From Pseudomonas sp. RC10 (lineage in GTDB: Bacteria; Pseudomonadota; Gammaproteobacteria; Pseudomonadales; Pseudomonadaceae): a stretch of 64,000 bases of DNA. The stretch is taken from the NCBI RefSeq assembly GCF_038397775.1, contig NZ_CP151650.1, positions 6,343,001 to 6,407,000 on the forward strand, given 5' to 3'. Positions 1 to 8,012 of the stretch are shown one piece after another. Each line of letters starts with the position of its first letter. Within the stretch, counting starts at the first letter, position 1. The position numbers and the translations under genes were made by a program. The notes beneath the pieces were generated by a model. It worked only from the letters and a program-made list of their open reading frames with translations, did no database searches and had not been told where the DNA came from.

Positions 1-115
1 GCGCCTGACCCGCGCCAGCACCGTGCAGGTCGCTGTCGAGATCGAAACGCGTGAAATGCAATTGGCCTCGCCCAAGGTCTTCGTCGAAGCGGTCGAGAGG
101 GCCTTGCAATGTTGA
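1..115 (+). CDS. Thioesterase-like protein, C-terminal end only (partial)
   Basis: The window opens inside a gene whose last 37 codons are readable from base 2 to the TGA at 113-115. The tail (ending EAVERALQC) is compatible with a hotdog-fold acyl-CoA/ACP thioesterase, but 37 residues are too few to prove a family. The assignment rests mainly on context: in aryl polyene clusters a small thioesterase lies just before the LolA-like carrier and the MMPL exporter, and that is the order here. Its stop codon overlaps the ATG of the next gene at 109, so the two are probably translationally coupled. The 5' part and the upstream cluster genes (ACPs, ligase, ammonia lyase) lie outside the window. Confidence 0.55.
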   Translation, partial: RLTRASTVQVAVEIETREMQLASPKVFVEAVERALQC

Positions 116-795
116 CAGCCACATCACACACCCCTGTAGGAGTGAGCTTGGTCGCGATGAGGGCTGGCCAGGCACTGATGCGGCGGCTGAAACAATCCAT
201 CGCGAGCAAGCTCACTCCTACAGTTGCGATGTTGTTGAGCTTCAATGCCCACGCCTTCGACCTGCACCAGCTCAGCGAGCAACTGGCCAAACCGAGCGTG
301 ATCCACGGCAGCTTCATTCAGGAAAAACACCTGCGTTCATTGCCTCAGCCGCTGACCAGCAAAGGCAACTTCGTGCTGGCCAAGGATTTCGGTCTGCTGT
401 GGCTATTGAATACGCCGCTCAAACAGGACTACCGAATCAGCGCTGCGGGTATCGCCCGTCGTGACGCCGACGGCAGTTGGCAAGTCATCCCCGGCAAAAC
501 CGCAGGCGCCCAGCAAAACCGGCTGTTCCTCGCCGTTCTGCAAGGCGACAGCAGCGGGCTGGAACGGGATTTCGAGTTGCGGGTGAGTGGCGATGCCCAA
601 GCGTGGCAACTGACGCTGGTGCCACGTTCGCTGATGCTTCAACAGGTGTTCAAGCAGATCAACATCGACGGCGGCGCGCTGGTCGAGCGCATTGAGCTGT
701 TGGAGACCCAGGGCGACAGAACGCTGCTGAAGATGATCGACAGCACCAGTGCCCAGCCGCTGAGCGACTCGGAGCGCGCCGACTTTGCCCGCTGA
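109..795 (+). CDS. LolA-like outer-membrane lipoprotein carrier of the aryl polyene cluster
   Basis: The 228-residue protein resembles the LolA-like carriers found next to the MMPL exporter in aryl polyene clusters. These are thought to help move lipid-linked product or lipoprotein across the periplasm. From about residue 50 the sequence is family-like (HAFDLHQLSEQL, then a stretch with GSFIQEKHL). The start at 109 is chosen because GAGAGG lies 8 bases upstream and the ATG overlaps the preceding stop, like the other junctions of this cluster. The oddity is that bases 135-223 are a REP palindrome pair lying in frame, so residues of about 9-39 are REP-encoded. An alternative start at 178 (residue 24, MRRLKQS) would give a shorter signal peptide ending FNAHA before FDL. 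Whether export still works is not visible from sequence. Confidence 0.8.
   Translation: MLTATSHTPVGVSLVAMRAGQALMRRLKQSIASKLTPTVAMLLSFNAHAFDLHQLSEQLAKPSVIHGSFIQEKHLRSLPQPLTSKGNFVLAKDFGLLWLLNTPLKQDYRISAAGIARRDADGSWQVIPGKTAGAQQNRLFLAVLQGDSSGLERDFELRVSGDAQAWQLTLVPRSLMLQQVFKQINIDGGALVERIELLETQGDRTLLKMIDSTSAQPLSDSERADFAR
135..223. repeat. REP palindrome pair inside the 5' end of the LolA-like gene
   Basis: Two inverted copies of the REP family with core TAGGAGTGAGCTTGCTCGCG lie at 135-159 (one base differs, GGTCGCG) and 198-223, separated by about 38 bases. The same family appears at 42249, 52169, 54711, 57665 and 60096, where it is always intergenic. Here it is in frame within a coding region. 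Confidence 0.9.
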
Positions 796-3166
796 CCCGA
801 CACTGCAGCGCCTGCTGCCCCGCCTGTTCCTGATCCTGCTGCTCGCGGTCCTTGCGCTGGCGGGTTGGCAATGGCGTGGCGGCGCGCCGCTGTCGGCGAA
901 CCTGATGGAACTGGTGCCCGGCAGCAGTCCTGATGCGCTGGAATTGCGCGCCGAGCAGCGGATTCAGGAACCGTTGAATCGCGAAATGCTGGTGCTGGTG
1001 GGACACGCCGATCAAGAGCAGGCCATCGCGCTGGCCCGTAGGATCACCGATCAATGGCAAGCCAGCGGTCTGTTCGAGAAGGTCCAGTGGAACCTTCAGG
1101 CTGATCTCCCGGCCTTGCGTGAGCAGTTGTTGAAAGGCCGCCTGTCGATGCTCTCGAACAGCGACCGCACCGAGCTGATCGACCAGCCGGATGCCTTTAT
1201 TCAGAAGCGCGTGCAGAACCTGTTCGATCCCTTTGGCGGTTTCAGTCTGGTAGCCAGTCAGGACGATTGGCTGGGGCTGACGGCGCGTATCCAGAACAGC
1301 CAGCCGACTCACGGCACGGTGCAACTGGACGTAGGCAGCGGCGCCCTCATCGCCGAGGCTGACGGCAAGCATTGGGTGCTGTTGCGGGCGCGCACGCAGG
1401 CCGACGCGTTCGACATGAGCCTGCCATTGAAGGTCTCGGCTCTGCTCGACGCCGCCCGCGCTGAAGCCGACAAGACCGACGCGCAATTGCTCGCCGCCAG
1501 CGGGCTTCTGTACGCCGCCCACGGCCAGCAACAGGCCACGCGGGAAATCACCTGGGTCGGTGGCGGCGCAACGCTCGGCATTTTGTTGTTACTGCTGTTG
1601 GCGTTCAAACGTTGGCGGGTGTTGTTGGCGTTCCTGCCGGTGGTCGTCGGCATGCTCTTCGGCGCCACGGCGTGCATCGCGCTGTTCGGCAAGATGCATG
1701 TGATGACGCTGGTATTGGGGTCGAGCCTGATCGGTGTCGCCGTGGACTATCCGCTGCACTATCTCTCCAAAGGCTGGAGCCTGAAGCCGTGGCGCAGTTG
1801 GCCAGCGTTACGTCTGACGCTGTCGGGGTTGAGCCTGAGTCTCGCCACCAGTTGCATCGGTTACCTCGCCTTGGCCTGGACGCCCTTCCCGGCGCTGACT
1901 CAAATTGCCGTGTTCTCCGCCGCTGGCTTGATCGGAGCCTATCTGTGCGCGGTCTGCCTGTTGCCTGCGCTGCTGAACGGTGTCGACCTACACCCCGCGC
2001 AGTGGCCGCTCAAGATTGCCGAACGCCTGATTCATCTGCGGGCTCGACTGATCGCACGCGTCGGCACACCCGTCTTGTTGGGCCTGCTGCTGGCGTTCTG
2101 CGCGGCAGGTTTGTGGCAGTTGACGACCAAAAACGACATTCGCCAATGGATCGCGGCACCACCGAGTCTCACCGATGAGGCCCGGGCCGTTGCGCACATT
2201 ACGGGTTATCAGCCCACCAGCCAGTTCTTTCTGGTGCGCGGCGCCGATCAGCAACAATTGCTGGAGCGTCAGAGCGCACTGAGTCAGCGCCTCGATCAGT
2301 TGGTGAATCAGAAGGCGCTGCAAGGTTATCTGTCCTTGAGCCAGTTGGTCGCGACGCCCGCCGATCAGGACGCCACGCGTCAGGCGCTCGATGCCCTGCC
2401 TGCCCGGTGGCAGCCCTTGTTGGACCTCGGCGTACCGGTTGAAGCGTTGAACAACGAATTGGCCAGGCTGCGCGCGTTGCCGAATCAGGGCATCGACGAA
2501 GTGCTGGCCGGCCCGCTCGGTGAACCCTGGCGACTGTTGTGGATGGGCCGTGATACCGAGGGTGTCGCGGGCATCGTCAGCCTGCAAGGGCTCAACAACG
2601 CTGTGTTGCTGCAAGCCCAGGCCGAGGGTTTGCCCGGTGTGCAGTTGGTGGACCGCCTGGGCGACTTGAACAAAGTGTTCGCCGCCACGCAGGTCAGCGC
2701 TGCCGAGTTGAAACTGCTGTCGTGCGTGCTGATCGTCCTGCTGCTGATCCTGCCGTTCGGCCTGCGCGGTGCCCTGCGAGTCGTCGCCCTGCCGTTGCTG
2801 GCAGCGTTGTGCAGCCTGGCGAGCCTGGGCTGGCTTGGCCAACCGCTGACCTTGTTCAGCCTGTTCGGCTTGCTGCTGGTAACGGCTATCAGCGTCGATT
2901 ACGCGATCCTGATGCGTGAGCAGATCGGCGGTGCTGCGGTCAGCCTGCTGGGTACGTTGCTGGCCGCCGCGACCACGTGGTTATCGTTCGGGCTGCTGGC
3001 CATCTCCAGCACGCCAGCGGTGAGCAACTTTGGCCTGTCGGTAAGCCTGGGGCTTGCCTTCAGCTTCATCCTCGCGCCGTGGGCGGGCAGTCATTCCGAA
3101 CCCTCTACCCGGCAAGACGCCGACGCCCTCATACACTCGAAAAGGAAATCCTGTGCCAATAGCTGA
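785..3166 (+). CDS. MMPL/RND-family exporter of the aryl polyene cluster
   Basis: A 793-residue inner-membrane protein with the MMPL duplicated layout. TM1 lies at about residues 13-29, followed by a large periplasmic domain, a block of five membrane segments around 255-400, one more near 425, a second periplasmic domain, and a last membrane block from about 640 to 770. MMPL proteins in aryl polyene clusters are the presumed transporters that extract the finished lipid from the inner membrane and pass it to the LolA-like partner. The TTG at 785 is used; it overlaps the upstream stop by 11 bases. The 3' end runs 14 bases into the next gene. Residues after PWAGS at the C terminus look like a non-conserved tail over the next gene's ribosome binding site. 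Confidence 0.85.
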   Translation: MPADPTLQRLLPRLFLILLLAVLALAGWQWRGGAPLSANLMELVPGSSPDALELRAEQRIQEPLNREMLVLVGHADQEQAIALARRITDQWQASGLFEKVQWNLQADLPALREQLLKGRLSMLSNSDRTELIDQPDAFIQKRVQNLFDPFGGFSLVASQDDWLGLTARIQNSQPTHGTVQLDVGSGALIAEADGKHWVLLRARTQADAFDMSLPLKVSALLDAARAEADKTDAQLLAASGLLYAAHGQQQATREITWVGGGATLGILLLLLLAFKRWRVLLAFLPVVVGMLFGATACIALFGKMHVMTLVLGSSLIGVAVDYPLHYLSKGWSLKPWRSWPALRLTLSGLSLSLATSCIGYLALAWTPFPALTQIAVFSAAGLIGAYLCAVCLLPALLNGVDLHPAQWPLKIAERLIHLRARLIARVGTPVLLGLLLAFCAAGLWQLTTKNDIRQWIAAPPSLTDEARAVAHITGYQPTSQFFLVRGADQQQLLERQSALSQRLDQLVNQKALQGYLSLSQLVATPADQDATRQALDALPARWQPLLDLGVPVEALNNELARLRALPNQGIDEVLAGPLGEPWRLLWMGRDTEGVAGIVSLQGLNNAVLLQAQAEGLPGVQLVDRLGDLNKVFAATQVSAAELKLLSCVLIVLLLILPFGLRGALRVVALPLLAALCSLASLGWLGQPLTLFSLFGLLLVTAISVDYAILMREQIGGAAVSLLGTLLAAATTWLSFGLLAISSTPAVSNFGLSVSLGLAFSFILAPWAGSHSEPSTRQDADALIHSKRKSCANS

Positions 3167-4400
3167 TAGGGAACATCGCCAGATCGTCGTCATCGGCGCC
3201 GGTCCCGCCGGGGCAATTGCCGCCGCGTTGCTCAAACGTCGCGGCCATGACGTGTTGATCATCGAGCGCCAAGCCTTTCCGCGCTTCTCCATCGGCGAAA
3301 GCCTGCTGTCGCACTGCCTGGACTTCGTCGAAGAAGCGGGCATGCTCGACGCGGTGCACGCGGCGGGCTTTCAGGTGAAGAACGGCGCGGCGTTTGCGTG
3401 CGGCGAGCAATACAGTGCGTTCGATTTCAGCGAGACGTTCAGCAACGGCAAGCCGACAACGTTTCAGGTTCAGCGAGCCGATTTCGACCAACTGCTGGCC
3501 GACGAAGCAGTGCGTCAGGGCGTGGACGTTCGCTTTCAGGAAACCCTCATCGCGGCTGACTTCACGGCCGAACAGCCTGTGCTCGACGTGCAGCGCGGGG
3601 ATGGCAGTCAGTACCGCCTGCAAGCCGACTTCGTCTTCGACGCCAGCGGCTACGGTCGCGTCCTGCCTCGTTTGCTCGACCTTGAAGCACCCTCAGACTT
3701 CCCGCTGCGTCAGGCCGTGTTCACCCACGTTGAAGACCGCATCGACGATCCGGGCTTCGACCGAGAAAAAATTCTGGTCAGCGTGCACCCGACGATGCGC
3801 GACGTGTGGTTCTGGTCGATCCCGTTCAGCAACGGCCGCTGCTCGGTCGGCGTGGTGGCGTCGGCCGAACGTTTCAAGGACAAACCCACCGACCTCGACG
3901 CCTGCCTGCGCGCCTTCATCGAGGAAACGCCCAGCCTTCAGCGCGTCCTGCAAAACGCGGTCTGGGACACCCCGGCAAGGACCATCGGCGGCTACGCGGC
4001 CAACGTCAAAACCCTCCACGGTCAAGGCTTCGCGCTGTTGGGGAACGCGGCGGAATTCCTGGACCCGGTGTTCTCCTCCGGGGTGACCATCGCCATGCGT
4101 TCGGCCAGCATGGCCGCCGCTGTACTCCATCGTCAGTTGCAGGGGGAAGCCGTGGACTGGGAAAACGAATTCGCCGTCCCGCTCAAGAAAGGCGTCGATA
4201 CCTTCCGTGCCTACGTCGAAGGCTGGTATGACGGCAGTTTTCAGGACGTCATTTTTTATCCCGGCAGCAGCGATGACATCCGCCGCATGATCTGCTCGAT
4301 CCTCGCGGGTTACGCCTGGGACGAGCGTAACCCGTTCGTGGCCGAGCCCAAACGACGCCTGCGCATGCTCGCGGAAATCTGTGGGGGTGCCAGCGAATGA
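3153..4400 (+). CDS. FAD-dependent halogenase-like oxidoreductase
   Basis: A 415-residue flavoprotein. The FAD-binding GAGPAG motif is at residues 15-20 and FSIGESLL at 45-52. A lysine in VKNGAAF (K76) aligns with the lysine conserved in carrier-protein-type flavin halogenases. WFWSIP at 219-224 fits the WxWxIP halogenase signature, and FLDPVFSSG at 302-310 fits the Fx.Px.Sx.G motif. Known family members oxidise chloride or bromide with FADH2 and O2 and halogenate an aromatic ring. Here the aryl head group of the polyene is the likely substrate (inference). The GTG at 3153 is preferred because AAAGGAAAT lies just upstream; the reading frame stays open further 5'. A non-halogenating reductase of the same superfamily remains possible. 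Confidence 0.75.
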   Translation: MPIADREHRQIVVIGAGPAGAIAAALLKRRGHDVLIIERQAFPRFSIGESLLSHCLDFVEEAGMLDAVHAAGFQVKNGAAFACGEQYSAFDFSETFSNGKPTTFQVQRADFDQLLADEAVRQGVDVRFQETLIAADFTAEQPVLDVQRGDGSQYRLQADFVFDASGYGRVLPRLLDLEAPSDFPLRQAVFTHVEDRIDDPGFDREKILVSVHPTMRDVWFWSIPFSNGRCSVGVVASAERFKDKPTDLDACLRAFIEETPSLQRVLQNAVWDTPARTIGGYAANVKTLHGQGFALLGNAAEFLDPVFSSGVTIAMRSASMAAAVLHRQLQGEAVDWENEFAVPLKKGVDTFRAYVEGWYDGSFQDVIFYPGSSDDIRRMICSILAGYAWDERNPFVAEPKRRLRMLAEICGGASE

Positions 4401-5143
4401 GCGAGCCTTTCTTCTCTCACAGCTACGTCGAAGAAACCCGGCTGGGTTTTCTGTTCTTGCGCAGCCACACCTGGCAGCACCACGTGCTGCGCGTGGCGAT
4501 CAACGACCTGCGCGGCCTGTTCAGCGAACACCCACCCGAAAATCCGGTGATTCTCGACGCGGGTTGCGGTCAGGGAAAATCCTTCCAGTACCTGCACAGC
4601 GTGTTCAATCCGGTAAAAATCCTGGGTGTCGACGCCGATCCGCTCAGCCTGCGTCTCAGTGCCGAGGAAGCCGAGCGGCGACGCTTGAACGTCGAATTGA
4701 TCGGCAGCGACTGCGCATCGCTTAAACTGCCCGACGCCAGCGTTGACATGGTGTTCTGCCACCAAACCTTCCATCATCTGGTCGAGCAGGAACAGGCGCT
4801 GACCGAGTTCTACCGCGTGCTCAAGCCGGGGGGCTATCTGCTATTCGCCGAGTCCACCGAGGCCTACATCGACACGTGGGTGATTCGCTGGTTCTTCCGC
4901 CATCCGATGCACGTACAGAAGAGCGCTGCGCATTATCTGGACATGCTGCACGGACAAGGTTTTCAATTTACCGCGAAGAACGTCTCTTACCCCTACCTGT
5001 GGTGGAGCCGCGCCAGGGATTTCGGCCTGCTGGAGCGTTTCAAGCTGGTTAAACCCAAGCCCTTTGGCGAACGTGAAGAGACGCTGGTGAATGCCGTCGC
5101 ACGTAAACCGCTACAGGCACCATTCGAAGGTGAGACACCATGA
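4397..5143 (+). CDS. Class I SAM-dependent methyltransferase
   Basis: A 248-residue protein with the Rossmann SAM-binding motif ILDAGCGQGKSF near residue 50, an acidic residue after the second strand (GVDADPL), and the post-motif YRVLKPGGYLLFAES. This is a typical class I small-molecule methyltransferase. In aryl polyene pathways a methyltransferase modifies the aromatic head group by C- or O-methylation; which of these applies cannot be read from the sequence. It overlaps the upstream flavoprotein by 4 bases (ATGA) and the next gene by 4 bases, so it is part of the same coupled transcript. It is cytoplasmic, with no signal peptide. Confidence 0.85.
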   Translation: MSEPFFSHSYVEETRLGFLFLRSHTWQHHVLRVAINDLRGLFSEHPPENPVILDAGCGQGKSFQYLHSVFNPVKILGVDADPLSLRLSAEEAERRRLNVELIGSDCASLKLPDASVDMVFCHQTFHHLVEQEQALTEFYRVLKPGGYLLFAESTEAYIDTWVIRWFFRHPMHVQKSAAHYLDMLHGQGFQFTAKNVSYPYLWWSRARDFGLLERFKLVKPKPFGEREETLVNAVARKPLQAPFEGETP

Positions 5144-5628
5144 TCCGCGCACTTTTGCTGTTTTGCGTCGTGCTGCTGAGTGCTTGCACCAGCCACGCGC
5201 CACTGCCCGCGCAAATTCCGCACATCAAATTTCCCAAGCAGTTGCACGTCCTGCGTGAACAGGCTGGCCAGCGACAGGATTGGCTGCTGGTGATCCAGAA
5301 GGAACGCCACGGCCTGCGTTTCTCGTTGATGGACCCGCTGGGCATCCCCGTCGCCCGTCAGCAACTGGAGGAGGAAACCTGGAAAGCCGATGGGCTGCTG
5401 CCACCCAATCCCGAAGCACGGGAGCTGTTTGCAGCCGTGTTGTTCGCGCTGACCTCCAATGAAGAGGCGCGCTTCGACTACCCCGGCGTCGTGTTATTGC
5501 CTCACGGCCGCACCCTCGAAGAGCGCTGGCGGGTCGATTATGCCTCGGAAGGAGTTTTCCGCCTCACCCTGGAAAGCGGCGAGTTGAAATACGTCGTCAG
5601 CCCGCTCGAAGGCAAGGCCTCGAAATGA
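5140..5628 (+). CDS. DUF3261 family lipoprotein
   Basis: A 162-residue lipoprotein precursor. A short signal peptide ends in the lipobox LSAC with Cys16 as the lipidation site. The rest resembles the DUF3261 proteins that recur in aryl polyene clusters between the exporter and the ketosynthase genes. The function is unknown; a periplasmic or outer-membrane role in handling the exported lipid together with the LolA-like and MMPL proteins is inferred from linkage. It is coupled to both neighbours by 4-base ATGA overlaps. Confidence 0.8.
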   Translation: MIRALLLFCVVLLSACTSHAPLPAQIPHIKFPKQLHVLREQAGQRQDWLLVIQKERHGLRFSLMDPLGIPVARQQLEEETWKADGLLPPNPEARELFAAVLFALTSNEEARFDYPGVVLLPHGRTLEERWRVDYASEGVFRLTLESGELKYVVSPLEGKASK

Positions 5629-6821
5629 CCGCTTACCTCAATGCACTGGGTCTTATCTGCTCGCTGGGCGATGACCGCGCAAGCGTGGCACGGACGTTGT
5701 TCGCGGGCGATACCTCAGGCATGCGGACTGAAAGCGGCTGGGTGCCTGAACGATCACTGCCCGTCGCGTCCGTGAAGGCCCTGCTTCCCGAGATTCCTGA
5801 TGCGCTGCGCGGGCAGTCGAGCCGTAACAACCAACTGTTACTGGCAGCGGCGTTGCAGATCGAACCCGAAATCCGTGAAGCCATCGGGCATTACGGCGCT
5901 GCACGGGTCGGCGTGATTCTCGGCACCAGCACATCAGGGATCGATGAAGCCAGCCGGGGCATTGCCAGCTATCTTCGTGACGACGCGTTTCCCGGCGATT
6001 ACGACTATCGTCAGCAAGAGCTCGGCGCGCCTGCGGATTTTCTGGCGACCTGGCTGGACGTAGGCGGCCCGGCCTACGTGATTTCCACCGCGTGCACGTC
6101 CAGCGCCCGCGCGTTGCTCAGCGCCCGTCGTCTGCTGGACATGGGCCTGTGCGACGCCGTGTTGTGTGGCGGCGTCGACAGTCTGTGCAAGCTGACACTC
6201 AACGGCTTTTCATCCCTCGAAGCCGTGTCCAGCGAGCGCTGCAATCCGTTTTCCGTCAATCGCAACGGCATCAATATTGGCGAAGCAGCGGTGCTGTTTC
6301 TGATGACCCGCGAAGCGAGTGCGGACCATCGGATTGCCCTGCTCGGCGCGGGGGCCAGCTCGGACGCGCATCACATCTCCGCCCCTGAACCCACGGGGCG
6401 CGGCGCTAAGGCAGCGATGCAGAAAGCCCTGGATAACGCCCGCCTGATGGCCTCTGACATTGACTATCTGAACCTGCATGGCACGGCGACCCAACACAAC
6501 GATTCAATGGAATGCCTGGCCGTGGACGCGCTCTTTCCCGGCGGGGTGCCCTGTTCATCGACCAAGCCCATGAGCGGTCATACGCTCGGTGCAGCGGGCG
6601 CGCTGGAAGCAGCGTTTTGCTGGCTGACGCTCTCCTCCGAAAACGACGGGCATCGGCTGCCGCCTCATGTGTGGGACGAACAGGCCGATACGAGCCTGCC
6701 CGCGCTGGCGTGGGTCAAGCCCGGCGATGAATGGCCACCTCGCACACCGCGCCGATTGATGAGCAATTCGTTTGCCTTCGGTGGCAACAACGTCAGCCTG
6801 ATCATCGGAGACGCCCCGTGA
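5625..6821 (+). CDS. Beta-ketoacyl-ACP synthase of the aryl polyene pathway (first copy)
   Basis: A 398-residue KAS I/II-type condensing enzyme with a full catalytic triad: Cys157 in TACTSS, His285 in LHGTAT and His319 in GHTLGAAG. It performs decarboxylative condensation of malonyl-ACP onto the growing polyene. By position (after DUF3261, before the dehydratase) it matches the ApeO-type ketosynthase, whose chain-length partner would lie upstream, outside the window. It is a little shorter than housekeeping FabF. Overlaps of 4 bases on both sides indicate translational coupling. Confidence 0.88.
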   Translation: MTAYLNALGLICSLGDDRASVARTLFAGDTSGMRTESGWVPERSLPVASVKALLPEIPDALRGQSSRNNQLLLAAALQIEPEIREAIGHYGAARVGVILGTSTSGIDEASRGIASYLRDDAFPGDYDYRQQELGAPADFLATWLDVGGPAYVISTACTSSARALLSARRLLDMGLCDAVLCGGVDSLCKLTLNGFSSLEAVSSERCNPFSVNRNGINIGEAAVLFLMTREASADHRIALLGAGASSDAHHISAPEPTGRGAKAAMQKALDNARLMASDIDYLNLHGTATQHNDSMECLAVDALFPGGVPCSSTKPMSGHTLGAAGALEAAFCWLTLSSENDGHRLPPHVWDEQADTSLPALAWVKPGDEWPPRTPRRLMSNSFAFGGNNVSLIIGDAP

Positions 6822-7291
6822 CCGCCCTGATCTCCTGCCAGTGGCCCGTCGCCGAACTGGTGCCCCATGCGGGCGACATGATCCTCATCGACGAGGTGAT
6901 CGAATTCGACGAAGAGCAGATCCGCACCCGCCTGAACGTACGCGCTGGCGGACTGTTCAATCGCGCCGATGGCAGCTTGCCCGCCTGGGTTGGCATTGAG
7001 CTGATGGCTCAAAGTGTCGCCGCTTATGCGGGGTGTCAGGCCCGAGTGAAGCGTGAGCCTGTCGAACTGGGATTCTTGTTGGGCACCCGGAAATTCGAAT
7101 GCAATGTCGAAGGGTTTCCAATGGGCAGCGAATTGATCATTCATGCCCTCCGATCGTTAGAGGATGACAACGGCATGGGCGTCTTCGAATGCCACCTGAA
7201 CGGGCCCGGCATTCACGCCAGCGCACGTCTGAACGTTTACCGTCCGCCCCAGTCGGCGGGCTATCTGGCTGAAGGAGCCGTGAATGACTGA
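6818..7291 (+). CDS. Hotdog-fold 3-hydroxyacyl-ACP dehydratase (ApeP-like)
   Basis: A 157-residue single hotdog domain. It shows LVPHAGDMILID near the N terminus, with the likely catalytic His, and WVGIELMAQ, with the acidic residue of FabZ-type dehydratases. In aryl polyene synthesis this enzyme dehydrates the 3-hydroxyacyl-ACP to give each conjugated double bond. The GTG at 6818 overlaps the ketosynthase TGA (GTGA). The frame is open further upstream, but those residues do not look like the family. Confidence 0.82.
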   Translation: MTALISCQWPVAELVPHAGDMILIDEVIEFDEEQIRTRLNVRAGGLFNRADGSLPAWVGIELMAQSVAAYAGCQARVKREPVELGFLLGTRKFECNVEGFPMGSELIIHALRSLEDDNGMGVFECHLNGPGIHASARLNVYRPPQSAGYLAEGAVND

Positions 7292-8012
7292 TTCAATCCT
7301 GGTCACCGGTTCCAGCCGTGGCATTGGTCGCGCCATCGCGCTGCGCCTCGCACGGTCCGGCTATGACATCGTGTTGCACTGCCGCAATGGCCGCACCGAA
7401 GCCGACGCGGTGCAAGCCGAGATTCGCGCACTAGGCCGGGAAGCACGGGTGCTGCAATTCGACGTGGCCGATCGCGCCGCCTGCAAGGCCGTGCTTGAAG
7501 AGGACGTCGAAACCCATGGCGCTTATTACGGCGTGGTCTGCAACGCGGGCCTGACCCGCGATGGCGCCTTTCCGGCGTTGACCGACGAGGATTGGGACGT
7601 GGTCATGCGCACCAACCTGGACGGTTTCTACAACGTGCTGCACCCGGTGATGATGCCGATGATCCGCCGCCGCGCCGCCGGACGGATTGTCTGCATCACC
7701 TCGGTTTCCGGGCTGATCGGCAATCGCGGACAGGTCAATTACAGCGCCTCGAAAGCGGGCGTGATCGGGGCCGCCAAGGCGTTGGCCATCGAGTTGGGCA
7801 AGCGCAAGATCACGGTCAACTGCGTCGCACCCGGCCTGATCGACACCGCGATGCTGGATGAAAACGTGCCGGTGGAAGAGTTGCTGAAAATGATCCCCGC
7901 ACAGCGCATGGGCACCCCAGAAGAAGTCGCCGGCGCCGTCAACTTCCTGATGTCGGCAGAAGCGTCGTACATCACCCGACAGGTGCTGGCCGTGAACGGA
8001 GGCTTGTGCTGA
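7284..8012 (+). CDS. 3-oxoacyl-ACP reductase, FabG-like SDR (ApeQ-like)
   Basis: A 242-residue classical short-chain dehydrogenase. TGSSRGIG near residue 8 binds NADP(H), CNAG lies in the middle, and the catalytic YSASK has Tyr153 and Lys157. It reduces the 3-ketoacyl-ACP formed by the two ketosynthases and hands it to the dehydratase next door. It overlaps that gene by 8 bases and the following ketosynthase by one base. The housekeeping fabG is expected elsewhere, so this copy is assigned to polyene synthesis by context. Confidence 0.88.
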   Translation: MTDSILVTGSSRGIGRAIALRLARSGYDIVLHCRNGRTEADAVQAEIRALGREARVLQFDVADRAACKAVLEEDVETHGAYYGVVCNAGLTRDGAFPALTDEDWDVVMRTNLDGFYNVLHPVMMPMIRRRAAGRIVCITSVSGLIGNRGQVNYSASKAGVIGAAKALAIELGKRKITVNCVAPGLIDTAMLDENVPVEELLKMIPAQRMGTPEEVAGAVNFLMSAEASYITRQVLAVNGGLC

